From the NCBI GenBank assembly GCA_045661225.1, contig JAZRFF010000020.1, positions 67,681 through 131,680 on the forward strand: 64,000 nt of DNA, read 5' to 3'. Source of the stretch: HGM04593 sp045661225 (GTDB lineage: Bacteria > Bacteroidota > Bacteroidia > Bacteroidales > Bacteroidaceae). Made by a program: the position numbers and the translations under genes. Under the pieces are notes generated by a model, which had not been told where the DNA came from, did not search any database, and was given only the letters and a program-made list of their open reading frames with translations. Below, one piece after another: positions 26,164 through 36,600 of this stretch (positions within the stretch are counted from its first letter, which is position 1; each line of letters starts with the position of its first letter).

Positions 26164-27180
26164 TTATCTCATAAGGAATGGATAGGTAAGGTCGTTAAGT
26201 GCAAGAGCTGTACCCTTTGCAACGCAATAGAGCGGGTTCTCGGCAATGTGGAACGGAATGTTAATCTTGTTCGACAAGCGTTTGTCGAGACCTCTCAGGA
26301 GGGCTCCGCCACCCGCAAGGTATATTCCGTTGTGCACGATGTCGGCGTACAATTCGGGTGGTGTGTGCTCAAGAGCGCTGATGATGGCATTCTCAATCTT
26401 GATAATTGATTTATCTATACAGTGTGCAATCTCCTGGTAGCATACTGGAACCTCGATAGGCATAGCCGTGATGCGGTTAGGACCGTGTACAATGTAGTCC
26501 TGAGGAGCCTCATCGCCAAGGTCTGTAAGTGCTGAGCCAACGTGAATTTTGATGCGCTCGGCCATACGCTCGCTGACACGGACATTGTGCTGGCGGCTCA
26601 TATAGTCCTGAATGTCGGCTGTAAAATCGTCACCCGCGGTGCGCAGTGAACCGTTCGATACAATTCCTCCCAATGATATTACGGCAATCTCGGTTGAACC
26701 GCCACCTATGTCGACAACCATATTGCCCTCGGGCGCAAGAACGTCAAGGCCGATACCAAGCGCCGATGCCATAGGCTCGTAGATAAGGTATACGTCGCGA
26801 CCGCCTGCGTGTTCGGCCGAGTCGCGTACGGCGCGAAGCTCAACCTCGGTAGAGCCATAGGGAACACCGATGACCATACGCAACGATGGCGTAAAGAGCT
26901 TGCTGCCCATATTTACCTTGTCGATGAAGCCACGCATCATCATTTCGCAAGCGTAGAAGTCGGCAATCACACCGTCGCGCAAGGGACGTATCGTTTGTAT
27001 GTTAGGGTTGGTCTTCTCGTGCATCTGCTTGGCCTTTTCGCCAACAGCAATCATCTTTTTCTGACCGTCGATGGCAACCACTGATGGTTCGTCAACAACA
27101 ATTTTTCCATTGTACGATACAATGGTGTTGGCGGTACCGAGGTCGATGGCTACATCTTGTGTGAATGAAAATAGACCCAT
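26164..27180 (-). CDS. mreB: Rod shape-determining actin MreB
   Basis: Bacterial actin of 338 residues that guides lateral wall synthesis. Phosphate-binding loops are AIDLGTANT and DIGGGSTE, and the adenosine motif is GIYLAGGGALLRGLD. Length is typical. It follows purH by 24 bases and precedes mreC by 30 bases on the minus strand, so the elongasome genes may be read through from purH. Confidence 0.97.
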   Translation of the reverse strand: MGLFSFTQDVAIDLGTANTIVSYNGKIVVDEPSVVAIDGQKKMIAVGEKAKQMHEKTNPNIQTIRPLRDGVIADFYACEMMMRGFIDKVNMGSKLFTPSLRMVIGVPYGSTEVELRAVRDSAEHAGGRDVYLIYEPMASALGIGLDVLAPEGNMVVDIGGGSTEIAVISLGGIVSNGSLRTAGDDFTADIQDYMSRQHNVRVSERMAERIKIHVGSALTDLGDEAPQDYIVHGPNRITAMPIEVPVCYQEIAHCIDKSIIKIENAIISALEHTPPELYADIVHNGIYLAGGGALLRGLDKRLSNKINIPFHIAENPLYCVAKGTALALNDLTYPFLMR

Positions 27181-27204
27181 TATTTTTTGTTTTTTTAATC
27201 CTGA

Positions 27205-28728
27205 TTAGTGTTTAAAGTGGCGGAATCCGGTAATAACCATTGCTACACCGTTCTCGTCGCAGTAGTCGACAGATTCCTTGTCTCTGATTGAACCTCCGGG
27301 GTGTACAACAGCTGTTACGCCCGCTTCGTGTGCAATCTGAACGCAGTCGGGGAAGGGGAAGAAGGCATCGCTGGCCATCACGCTGCCTTGTAGTGAGAAA
27401 CCGAAGTTTCCGGCCTTCTCGATAGCGTGTCTCAGTGAATCGACGCGTGAGGTCTGTCCTACTCCGCTTGCGATAAGCTGCTTGTTCTTTGCAAGCACGA
27501 TGGCGTTGCTCTTGCTGTGCTTTACAATCTTGTTTGCGAAGAGCATATCCTCAATCTCACTCTCCTTGGGAGCAGCCTTTGACACTACCTGAAGGTCGGC
27601 TGCAACCTCTACCTTTGCGTCGCGGTCCTGAACGAGCACGCCGTTGAGCACGCTACGGAAAGTCTTGGCGGGCATCTCGGTAGACTTCTGAACGAGGATT
27701 ATGCGGTTCTTCTTCTGCTTGAGAACGTCGAGCGCGTCGGCATCGTAGCTTGGAGCAATAATTACTTCAAAGAAAATCTCATTAACCTTTTCGGCTGTAG
27801 CCTTGTCTACGTTTGCATTTGCAATGAGAACGCCACCGAACGCCGATACGGGGTCGCCTGCAAGTGCTGCGTCCCAAGCCTCGGCAAGAGTGGGGCGTGA
27901 TGCAAGACCGCAAGCGTTGTTGTGCTTGAGAATAGCAAATGTTGTCTCGCCTGCAAAGTCGTTAATGAGCTCTACTGCTGCGTTAATGTCGAGAAGGTTG
28001 TTGTAAGAAATCTCTTTGCCGTGTACCTGCTCGAGCATTTCGTTGAACTTGCCATAGAACGCTCCCTGCTGGTGGGGGTTCTCGCCGTAACGTAGCGACA
28101 TAGGTGTGTCGTTTGTCTGACGGAACGCGCTCTTGTCTTCTTTGTCGAAGTAGTTGAAAATTGCTGAATCGTAAGCCGAAGAGACTGCAAATGCTTCACG
28201 CGCGAAGAAACGGCGCTCCTCGAGCGTAGTCTCGGCGCCCTTGTTCTTTAGAATCTCGTGCAAAGGAGCATACTGTGCCTTGCTGGCAACAATTACTACG
28301 TCGTTGAAATTCTTTGCAGCACCGCGAATGAGTGAGATACCGCCTATGTCAATCTTCTCGATAATGTCGGCCTCGCAGGCACCCGATGCTACTGTCTGCT
28401 CGAATGGGTAGAGGTCAACGATTACAAGGTCAATCTCGGGAATCTCGTACTCGGCCATCTGCTGCTGGTCTTTCTCAAGTTCTCTGCGGCCAAGGATACC
28501 ACCGAACACTTTTGGGTGGAGTGTCTTTACTCGTCCGCCAAGAATTGATGGGTAGCCGGTAAGGCTTTCCACTGCTGTGCAAGGAATGTCGAGCGACTCA
28601 ATGAACTGCTGTGTGCCGCCTGTAGATATTAACTGTACGCCTTCTGAATGAAGCATCTTGATAATCTCGTCGAGACCGTCTTTGTGAAAAACGGAAACCA
28701 ATGCTGATTTGATTCTTTTTGTTGACAT
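27205..28728 (-). CDS. purH: Bifunctional AICAR formyltransferase/IMP cyclohydrolase
   Basis: Last two steps of de novo IMP synthesis in a protein of 507 residues. The N-terminal cyclohydrolase domain begins with KRIKSALVSVFHKDGLDEI and shows TGGTQQFIE and GGRVKTLHPKVFGGIL. The C-terminal transformylase domain holds KHNNACGLA and the DAFFPFPD and VVHPGGSIRD motifs. It is the first gene of the minus-strand run leading into mreBCD-mrdA-rodA, an order shared by Bacteroides. Confidence 0.97.
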   Translation of the reverse strand: MSTKRIKSALVSVFHKDGLDEIIKMLHSEGVQLISTGGTQQFIESLDIPCTAVESLTGYPSILGGRVKTLHPKVFGGILGRRELEKDQQQMAEYEIPEIDLVIVDLYPFEQTVASGACEADIIEKIDIGGISLIRGAAKNFNDVVIVASKAQYAPLHEILKNKGAETTLEERRFFAREAFAVSSAYDSAIFNYFDKEDKSAFRQTNDTPMSLRYGENPHQQGAFYGKFNEMLEQVHGKEISYNNLLDINAAVELINDFAGETTFAILKHNNACGLASRPTLAEAWDAALAGDPVSAFGGVLIANANVDKATAEKVNEIFFEVIIAPSYDADALDVLKQKKNRIILVQKSTEMPAKTFRSVLNGVLVQDRDAKVEVAADLQVVSKAAPKESEIEDMLFANKIVKHSKSNAIVLAKNKQLIASGVGQTSRVDSLRHAIEKAGNFGFSLQGSVMASDAFFPFPDCVQIAHEAGVTAVVHPGGSIRDKESVDYCDENGVAMVITGFRHFKH

Positions 28729-28811
28729 TGCTATAAATTTTTATTATCGTGTTTATTCTTTGAAAATCAATATGTTGCGCCAGGCTTTGTGCGAAAAGCC
28801 TTATTTTCTCG

Positions 28812-28819
28812 CGAAGTTA
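28812..28819 (-). promoter_or_regulatory. Possible -7 element for purH-mre operon
   Basis: The minus strand reads TAACTTCG, one mismatch from TAnnTTTG, about 84 bases upstream of the purH ATG. A convincing -33 TTTG was not found, so the call is tentative. Confidence 0.35.
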
Positions 28820-28946
28820 CTCTTTTTTGTGCGATTATGCACTATAAAATGGGCCGAAATTATCAATAATTAAATATAAAATATTTAAAAATCGTTCTTC
28901 TTTGTGGCGGTGAATTTGTACCGGGTGTGTCGGTGTGGCAAGAATG

Positions 28947-28989
28947 GAATAAAGACACAACTATCGGTCCGATAATCGTGTCTTTATTC
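28947..28989 (-). terminator. Hairpin terminator after nadB
   Basis: A 12-bp perfect outer stem (28947-28958 with 28978-28989) contains an inner 6-bp stem (TATCGG/CCGATA at 28962-28974). It lies 19 bases beyond the nadB stop and upstream of the purH promoter region, so it likely insulates the two units. It is symmetric enough to work in both directions. Confidence 0.75.
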
Positions 28990-29007
28990 TATTGTGTCAG
29001 AAGTTTG

Positions 29008-30579
29008 TTACTGCTCTTTTCGTGGGTGGTCGATGTTGTAGTGCAGGCCGCGGCTCTCTTTGCGCTCCATTGCCTGACGCATAATGAGATAGCCTACGTT
29101 TATTACATTACGCAGTTCGCATAATTCGCGACTTACAACACTGCGCTTGAACAACTCCTCGGTCTCCTCGTACAAGAGGTCCAGTCGGTTCCACGCACGC
29201 TTCAGGCGTAGGTCGGTGCGTACAATACCCACATAGGTGCTCATAATTTGTTGCACTTCTTTGGCGTCTTGCGATATTAACACCATCTCTTCGTTCATCT
29301 TTGTTCCCTCGTCGTTCCATTCGGGGACAGCCTCGTTGTAACTGAACTCGTCAAGATGTGCGAGTGAGTGCTTTGCTGCCGCGTCGGCATATACTACAGC
29401 CTCTATCAAAGAGTTGCTTGCGAGGCGGTTGCCTCCGTGAAGGCCTGTACGCGAACATTCGCCAACGGCATAGAGCCTGTGTATGCTCGATGCGGCGTTC
29501 AGGTCGACGTCGATGCCGCCGCAAAGGTAGTGTGCGGCAGGAGCAACGGGAATATAATCTTTTGTAATGTCGATGCCCAGTGAAAGGCACTTTTCGTATA
29601 TGTTGGGGAAGTGGCGTTTGGTCTCTTCCGGGTCTTTGTGTGTTACGTCGAGATAGACGTGCTCGTCGCCGCGTGTCTTCATTTCGTTGTCAATGGCGCG
29701 GGCTACAATGTCACGTGGAGCAAGAGATAGACGCGGGTCGTACTTCTGCATAAACTCCTTGCCGTCGATGGTGCGCAGAATGCCTCCGTAACCGCGCATA
29801 GCCTCGGTTATCAGGAACGATGGTCTGTCGCCCGGGTTGTAGAGGGCTGTCGGGTGGAATTGTACAAATTCCATATCTTTAACGGTGCCTTTTGCGCGGT
29901 AAACCATTGCAATGCCGTCGCCTGTGGCGACAAGGGGGTTGGTCGTGGTCTTGTACACGGCTCCGCAGCCTCCGGTAGCCATCAGTGTCACTCTGCTCAA
30001 GAATGTATGTACCTCGTTGGTCGCAATATCAAGAACGTAAGCACCGTAGCACTCTATGTCGGGGGTCTGGCGGGTTACTTCCACGCCCAGATGGTGCTGT
30101 GTGAGAATTTCTATTGCAAAGTGGTTGTCGAATATTGTAATGTTGGGGTGGTTACGCACGGCTTTTATAAGCGACTCTTGAATTTCGGCTCCGGTGTTGT
30201 CGGCGTGGTGCAGAATGCGAAATTCGGAGTGCCCGCCCTCGCGGTGCAGGTCAAACTCGCCCTTGCTGTTTCTGTCGAACTCCACTCCCCAGTCTATCAG
30301 TGCTTGAATCTGGGACGGAGCTTCGCGTACCACTTTTTCCACGGCGGCAGGGTTGCTTATCCAGTCGCCGGCAATCATCGTGTCCTCGATGTGCTTGTCG
30401 AAATTATCGACCAAAGTGTTTGTTACAGACGCAACACCTCCTTGCGCATAAAACGTGTTTGCCTCTTCAAGGGTGGTCTTGCATATAAGTGCTACATTGC
30501 CTTTGTGGGCTACTTTTAGTGCGTAACTCATTCCGGCAATACCGGACCCGATGACCAAAAAATCAAATCTTTTTACCAT
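29008..30579 (-). CDS. nadB: L-aspartate oxidase
   Basis: FAD enzyme that oxidises aspartate to iminoaspartate for NAD synthesis; in anaerobes fumarate is the electron acceptor. The 523 residues start MVKRFDFLVIGSGIAGMSYAL, with the dinucleotide motif GSGIAG. An ATG five codons upstream (30594) is also possible; longer extensions lack conservation. Further landmarks are YAQGGVASV, the EFVQFHPTAL segment, the catalytic arginine region (RDIVARAID) and GGNRLASNSL. nadA and nadC are not in the window. Confidence 0.95.
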   Translation of the reverse strand: MVKRFDFLVIGSGIAGMSYALKVAHKGNVALICKTTLEEANTFYAQGGVASVTNTLVDNFDKHIEDTMIAGDWISNPAAVEKVVREAPSQIQALIDWGVEFDRNSKGEFDLHREGGHSEFRILHHADNTGAEIQESLIKAVRNHPNITIFDNHFAIEILTQHHLGVEVTRQTPDIECYGAYVLDIATNEVHTFLSRVTLMATGGCGAVYKTTTNPLVATGDGIAMVYRAKGTVKDMEFVQFHPTALYNPGDRPSFLITEAMRGYGGILRTIDGKEFMQKYDPRLSLAPRDIVARAIDNEMKTRGDEHVYLDVTHKDPEETKRHFPNIYEKCLSLGIDITKDYIPVAPAAHYLCGGIDVDLNAASSIHRLYAVGECSRTGLHGGNRLASNSLIEAVVYADAAAKHSLAHLDEFSYNEAVPEWNDEGTKMNEEMVLISQDAKEVQQIMSTYVGIVRTDLRLKRAWNRLDLLYEETEELFKRSVVSRELCELRNVINVGYLIMRQAMERKESRGLHYNIDHPRKEQ

Positions 30580-30745
30580 ACGACAAATATTCATCAGGGC
30601 GGGGTTGGGTCTATATGGATTGTTCGGCTCAATGTGTACGCCCTGTACTTTTGAGCGTAAAATTACAAAAAAATATAATATTACGCTTTGTGCGGGCAAT
30701 TTTTCGTAAAATATCTGTAGTTTTACAAAAAATATTGCTGTTTGA

Positions 30746-32110
30746 ATGAAAAAAACTTTTTTTATATATCTGCTTCTGCTGCCTGTGCTGGCTTTTCCGC
30801 AGGCGCATTTGCGATTGTCGATAGATAGACTGCTTAATGACTCGCTCTTTGATACGGGCGATGCTTCGCTTGTAGTCTATGACCTTTCTGCCGATACAAT
30901 GCTTTATGAGCACCGTTCTCACAAATTGCTGAGGCCGGCATCGGTGCAGAAGGTTATAACATCGGTTGCTGCTCTTGCGCATCTGGGTGACGACTATATG
31001 ATAAAAACCGAATTGTATGAAGGGGTGTCGGACAGTTGTCACAATCTTTGTGTAAAGGGATATATGGACCCTCTTTTCAGTGATACCGATATTCAATGTA
31101 TGGCCAATAGTGTGTCTCGGGGAAAGGTGATAGATACTCTCTTTGTTGACTGCTCATTCACTGACTCTCTCTATTGGGGCAGTGGCTGGGTGTGGGACGA
31201 TAATCCTTATGGCTTCCAGCCTTATCTTTCGCCGCTGATGGTGTGCCGGGGGGCTGTCGAGGTTGTTGTGTGGCCTTCGGAAGATGGCGGGACACCGTCT
31301 TTTAAGGTTACTCCGGAATCGTCGTTCTACACAGTCGTGAATGAAGCCGGCAGCCACAATCCGTTGCTTGGCAAACTGACAATATTGCGTGACTGGCTCG
31401 ACAACAGTAATGTAATTAGAATAAAAGGAAACTGCAAGACGCGTTACAAGGAGAGTATAAATATGTACAAGTCGGCCGACTTTTTTGTTGCGATGCTGCT
31501 GGAAAAATTGGCGTCGAGGGGTGTGGAGGTGAAGTTTGTGCAGTGGGGAAAAATGCTTACTCGTCTTGAAAAAATATTTACAAGTGAAAGGCGCTTGACA
31601 GAGGTCGTCGATGAGGCGCTTATGGAGAGTGACAACCTGTGTGCCGAGGCGCTTGTCTATCATCTTGCAGCGCTGGAGAATGAGGCTCCGCTCTCAATGA
31701 AAGAGGGGTGTGCCGTTGTAGAGGCTTTTTTGCGTGATTCAATAGGTATTAATAATGAGTTTTCTATAGCTGACGGGTCGGGGCTGTCGGTGTATAATTA
31801 TGTGTCGGCGAGTATGCTTCTTGATGTTCTGAAATATGCTTATAAGGATAAAACTATTTTTGACACTCTATACAATCATCTGCCACTTGCAGGTGTTTCC
31901 GGAACTATGCAGCATAGAGCAAAAAAAGGTGCTGCCTATAAAAAGGTACGTGCAAAAACCGGTACGGTAAAGGGTGTGTCAACCCTTGCAGGGTATGCTC
32001 TTGCCGGCAATGGGCATACATACGCTTTTGTAATTATGAACACCGGGTTGCAGAAGCCTCGCGTGGTGCGTGAATGGCAGGATAGAGTCTGTGACGTTCT
32101 GTGCCGTTAG
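30746..32110 (+). CDS. dacB: D-alanyl-D-alanine carboxypeptidase/endopeptidase (PBP4 type)
   Basis: Low-molecular-mass PBP of the S13 family, 454 residues, exported by the signal peptide MKKTFFIYLLLLPVLAFPQA. Active-site motifs are SxxK in RPASVQKVITS, SxN in ESDNLCAEAL and KTG in KTGTVKGVSTLAGY. It trims peptide side chains or crosslinks of peptidoglycan in the periplasm. It stands alone and converges on queG, with a four-base overlap at the stop codons. Confidence 0.93.
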   Translation: MKKTFFIYLLLLPVLAFPQAHLRLSIDRLLNDSLFDTGDASLVVYDLSADTMLYEHRSHKLLRPASVQKVITSVAALAHLGDDYMIKTELYEGVSDSCHNLCVKGYMDPLFSDTDIQCMANSVSRGKVIDTLFVDCSFTDSLYWGSGWVWDDNPYGFQPYLSPLMVCRGAVEVVVWPSEDGGTPSFKVTPESSFYTVVNEAGSHNPLLGKLTILRDWLDNSNVIRIKGNCKTRYKESINMYKSADFFVAMLLEKLASRGVEVKFVQWGKMLTRLEKIFTSERRLTEVVDEALMESDNLCAEALVYHLAALENEAPLSMKEGCAVVEAFLRDSIGINNEFSIADGSGLSVYNYVSASMLLDVLKYAYKDKTIFDTLYNHLPLAGVSGTMQHRAKKGAAYKKVRAKTGTVKGVSTLAGYALAGNGHTYAFVIMNTGLQKPRVVREWQDRVCDVLCR

Positions 32111-33018
32111 TTCTCATTTAGCGCTTTTATATTACGCATAAGTTGTTCGTATCCGCAACGCTCAACGGCGCTGTGTGCAAAGAGCGCGTCGTATTCCTCT
32201 TTTGTCAGCAATCGCCAGCGTTCCGGTGTCATTTGCAGCAACTTTTCGTTAGGCTGAAATTCAATGGTGTTGCCGGGAGCGGCGTTGCGGTTGTGTGGGC
32301 ACGCGTTCAGGCAACGGTCGCACCCGTAGAAGCACTCTCCCATCTTTTTCCCGGTACCTTCGGGTAATGTGCCGCGGTGTTCTATGGTAAGGTACGACAG
32401 GCAGCGACGAGCGTCGAACCCATCTTCGTTGATGGCCGATGCGGGGCAGTGCTCTATGCAGTTACGGCATTTGCCGCAATAGTTGTGTGCGTAGGGGGTG
32501 TCATACTCAAGTTCAGTGTCGATGAGCAGTTCGCCGAGAAAAAAATGCGAGCCGCGTCCGGGGATTATCAGTTGACGATTGCGTCCAATCCACCCTATGC
32601 CGGCCTCAACGGCCCAGTAGCGCTCAAGGACGGGTGCCGAATCGCAAAATGCACGTCCATTGCAGCCGGCCTTGTCGTTAATGCCTTTTAAAAGAGCGAA
32701 AAGGCGCTCTTTCACTACTTTGTGATAGTCGGTTCCTTGTGCGTAACGTGACACACCCTCGGCCACCTGTGCAGAGTAGTAGTTTATTGCAACAACGATA
32801 ATGCTTTTGCAACCCTCTACAAGCAAGGTGGGGTCAATGCGCTTTTCGGTGTTGCGCTCAAGGTAGTGCATAGTGCCGTGGTGTCCTGCTGTAATCCATT
32901 TTTTATATGCTTCGGCAGCTTCATTCTTTATAGGGCCTGCCTTCGCAATGCCACACACGTCAAAGCCGAGACGTAACGCCTCGGCTTTTATATATTGTGT
33001 GAGTTCGCTTTTTGTCAT
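32107..33018 (-). CDS. queG: Epoxyqueuosine reductase
   Basis: Cobalamin- and iron-sulfur-dependent enzyme for the last step of queuosine tRNA modification. The 303 residues contain two ferredoxin-type [4Fe-4S] motifs, CGKCRNCIEHCP (about 190-201) and CDRCLNACPHN (about 240-250), plus the family's DSAPVLERYWAVEAGIGW region with the catalytic aspartate. Its start shares a base with the deacetylase stop (TAATG), so the two are co-translated. Confidence 0.95.
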   Translation of the reverse strand: MTKSELTQYIKAEALRLGFDVCGIAKAGPIKNEAAEAYKKWITAGHHGTMHYLERNTEKRIDPTLLVEGCKSIIVVAINYYSAQVAEGVSRYAQGTDYHKVVKERLFALLKGINDKAGCNGRAFCDSAPVLERYWAVEAGIGWIGRNRQLIIPGRGSHFFLGELLIDTELEYDTPYAHNYCGKCRNCIEHCPASAINEDGFDARRCLSYLTIEHRGTLPEGTGKKMGECFYGCDRCLNACPHNRNAAPGNTIEFQPNEKLLQMTPERWRLLTKEEYDALFAHSAVERCGYEQLMRNIKALNEN

Positions 33019-33629
33019 TATTCAAAAACCTTGAAACTGTATCCTTGTTCCAGTAACCAATCTATTGAACGTGGTAGTGCATAACGTAGGTTGCTCTCGG
33101 AACGTATAGAGTCGTGGAATGTTATAATGGAGCCGTTGCGGACGTACTTCTTGACATTGGCAAGTACATCTTCACCGTATAGCCTGAAGCTATAGTCGCG
33201 CGTTACAAGGTCCCACATTACAAATTTGTAGCGTTTGCTGAGCTCTTCGTACTGTGTGTGCCTTAGAACCCCGTGTGGTGGTCTGAATAGGTTGCTGTGT
33301 ATGAAGGCATCGGCCTGGTCGACGTTCTCGATGTACTTGTTTGTGCTTGTGTATAACCCCTTCAGGTGATTGAATGTGTGATTGCCCACTCTGTGTCCGC
33401 TCTCGATAACTTGCATAAATTCCTGTGGGAACTTGCGTACGTTATCGCCCACCATAAAGAACGTAGCTTTAATGCCGTAGCGTTCTAACAGGTCGACCAC
33501 CCAAGGGGTTATGACGGGTATGGGCCCATCGTCAAAGGTCAGATAAACAGCCTTTTCGTTGGGGTCCATTCGCCACATAGCCTTTGGGTAGAGCTTGCGG
33601 AAGAAGCTGGGAACTTGTTCTATGAACAT
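33018..33629 (-). CDS. Polysaccharide deacetylase (NodB-type, CE4)
   Basis: Carbohydrate esterase family 4 protein of 203 residues. The NodB motifs are TFDDGP (catalytic and metal Asp), GHRVGNHTFNH (metal His pair H-x3-H), RPPHG and a late SIITFHDS. No signal peptide is seen, so it may be cytoplasmic or membrane-associated. The likely substrate is an N-acetylated glycan such as peptidoglycan, but this is not shown. It lies three bases after the DUF2723 gene. Confidence 0.9.
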   Translation of the reverse strand: MFIEQVPSFFRKLYPKAMWRMDPNEKAVYLTFDDGPIPVITPWVVDLLERYGIKATFFMVGDNVRKFPQEFMQVIESGHRVGNHTFNHLKGLYTSTNKYIENVDQADAFIHSNLFRPPHGVLRHTQYEELSKRYKFVMWDLVTRDYSFRLYGEDVLANVKKYVRNGSIITFHDSIRSESNLRYALPRSIDWLLEQGYSFKVFE

Positions 33630-33632
33630 CGG

Positions 33633-36600
33633 TTACTTTGTGCTCTTGTTTGCGTTGTCGTACTTTATAAGTTCTTGGTAAACCTCTTCGAGCGTGTATC
33701 CTGTGTAGTTCAAGAATAATGCTCTTGCCATCTCTTCGTCTTCCTCTTCGAGCATTGCGTGTACACCCTCAAGAAGCACTCCTCGACGGTAATCGGCAAG
33801 GCGTCTGTCAATGCTATGAGGCTTGCGAGTGCTGTACCAGCGCAGGTATTCGTACTCGTTCTTTATGACTTTTCCTGAAATTTCAAGGTAACGCTCCTTC
33901 AGAAGAGCGAGCGTCTCTTCGCCAAGGAAATATTCACTGTTTGCAAGCTTTTTTTGGTTGTCGTGTAACAGTTTGTAGATTTTTGCATATTCTGCTGTGC
34001 CGTCGCGGACGGGGTCGTAGCTTACAATGTCGTCAGGGAACTCTGTATACCATTTTTCGAGAAGGGTAATAAGCTTTTGGGTAATTTCGCTCTTCTCTTT
34101 CATCTCCTCGGGGGTGTCGCCTCGCAGAATCATACTGTTGTACATCTGCTGTGCAAGCGTAGCCATCTGTGTACGGTGGGTGCTTATCATACGACGTATG
34201 GTCTCGTCGGAGTAATAATCCTTGTGCTCCTTTACGCCGCCCCATTTGAAGCGGTTAACGACGTTGTTGTAGTACTTGTCAATATCAACCTGTGAGTCGT
34301 ATATGCCGAGTTCTTCATTTATTTTGTCGAACTCAGCCCAGTTGAATGGGGTTATCCTGTAAGCGAGACCTTCGAGTACAAAGAAGTCTTGCAGGGCTGA
34401 TGGGTAGTGCTCTGTGCCGACTGTGGTCGCTACGTAGATGGGACGCTCCCAGTTTGCATTCGCAAGCATATCGATAATGAGCAACTCGTGGCGGTACATT
34501 GCATTTACGTCCGAAAAATCAAGTTCCATATATTCGGGCATCATTGAGTCGTCGCTGATTATGGCGGGAGTCTTGACCCCGGATTTTTTGACTGCCTCAA
34601 TGTCAACGGGTATGCGTATTATGGGCGTGGGGATAATTGCCGATGACTTTGTGATTCCGCTTGCAATTCTCTGTAGCATATCGCCGTACATAATTTTGTA
34701 CTCGGCAATTTCAAGTTCTTTCTCGGTAGCACCGCGACGGTTGTATTCACTCTCGCCTTGTGCAATGAACTTGTTGGCATCGGCAAGCATCTTCGGCTTT
34801 ATATAGTCGAGAATCTCTTCGACAACCTTACGTCCTTCTGATTTATTGCCATCATTGGCTTCGGTTATCCAGTATTTGCTTATATTCCTGAAATTGTGAA
34901 TGTCGTAACCGATGAGCTTGGCCTTGTCGGGGTTGTTCGCAAGGTATTCCAGAATATATTTTGTTCCTGCATCGGGGATAATGTAGACAACCATATTGGT
35001 GTTGCCGGCATAGTCGTCGCGTTTCCAGCTTATGGGCAGGGCCGGCGATTCGTATGCGGGGCGTTTCATCTGGTCAATGTACCAGTCGGCCTGAATATAG
35101 GATAGGTTGCAGACGCGTGCATCGGTGCGCACATTCTCGACCTCTTGGTTGTACCACAATGGGAATGTGTCGTTGTCGCCACAAGTGAATATTATTGGGT
35201 ATGAACCGTCGGGTAGGGTGTTCAGGTAATTCTGCCCAAAGTCGCGACAAGCGTATCGGCCGCTGCGGTCGTGGTCGTCCCAGGTCTGTGACACCATCTG
35301 AATGGGCACAAGCAGGCATACAATAGATACTATTATGTTGGCCGCAAGGCTTTCTTTTTTTGTAAGACCTTGCAAATATTCTATTATTCCGGCCACGCCC
35401 ATTCCAATCCATATTGCAAATGCGTAGAATGATGCGGCGTAGGCGTAGTCGCGTTCGCGAGGCTGCAACGGTGTCTGGTTGAGGTAGAGAATAATTGCCA
35501 AGCCTGTCATAAAGAAAAGCATTGAGATTATGAGTAGTTGTCTCTTGCCTTCCTTGCCTCTTTTCCCTTGCCATACAAGGCCTATGATACCCAGTATCAG
35601 CGGCAAGGCATAATAGACATTGCGTCCCTTGTTGTTTTTAATTGTTTCGGGCAGCTTGTCTATGTCGCCAAGGCGTAATTCATCGAGCAGGTTTATGCCT
35701 GTAATCCAATTGCCGTGCTCAATCTCTCCGTGACTTTGTATGTCGTTTTGACGTCCCACAAAGTTCCACAGGAAGTATCTCCAGTACATATGGTTGACCT
35801 GATAGTTGATGAAGAACGTGAGATTGTCTAACTGCGAAGGCATAGTCACTCTGCCGCGACCGTTCTGCGAGGGTGCCCAGCCTTCGATGCGGTGTCCCAC
35901 CCAGTTTTCGTACTGCCCCTTGTGGTCACGGCTGTACATTCTGGGGAATAGCATATTCTGTTCGTACACATACTCGGTGTTGTACTCAAGAAACTTGTAC
36001 TTACCGTCGTCGGTGCGTACATATACAGGGCTTGTCTTTTTCTCGACCGGAGCTCCGTTTCTGTCGCGCTTGATCTCGGAACCGAAACTGTGTCCATAGA
36101 ACAATGGGCGTGTACCGTATTGCTCTCGGTTCAAATAGCCCGCAAGGGTGAAAATGTCCTCGGGCGAGTTTTGGTCCATAGGGGTGTTTGCCGATGAACG
36201 TATTACAATAAGTGCATACGATGAGTAGCCTATCACAATGAGAAGCATACACAAGAATGCTGTATTGAATGCTCTGAAACTTACTATATATTTCTTTGCG
36301 GTTGCAAGTATCTTTGATTTTCCCTCGACAGTCTCGTTCCTGCGCAACATTGCCGCAAAGTATAGTAATGCAATTACTATTATTGCGATGAAAATGCTTG
36401 TGAGAACATTATGGCCGTAGAAAGGTATTCCCAACAGTGCTACAGACAGCAGGAACAGCACAGTTACTGTTTTTTGATTTTTTTCGGTCTGTGCCGTGTA
36501 CTTTTCGGTTAAGTATATACCGGCTGCCAGCACTCCGAACAGCAGCAGTAAGTATACATACAGTCCGCTGTTGAACGGCAACCCGAATAGGTTGACAAAG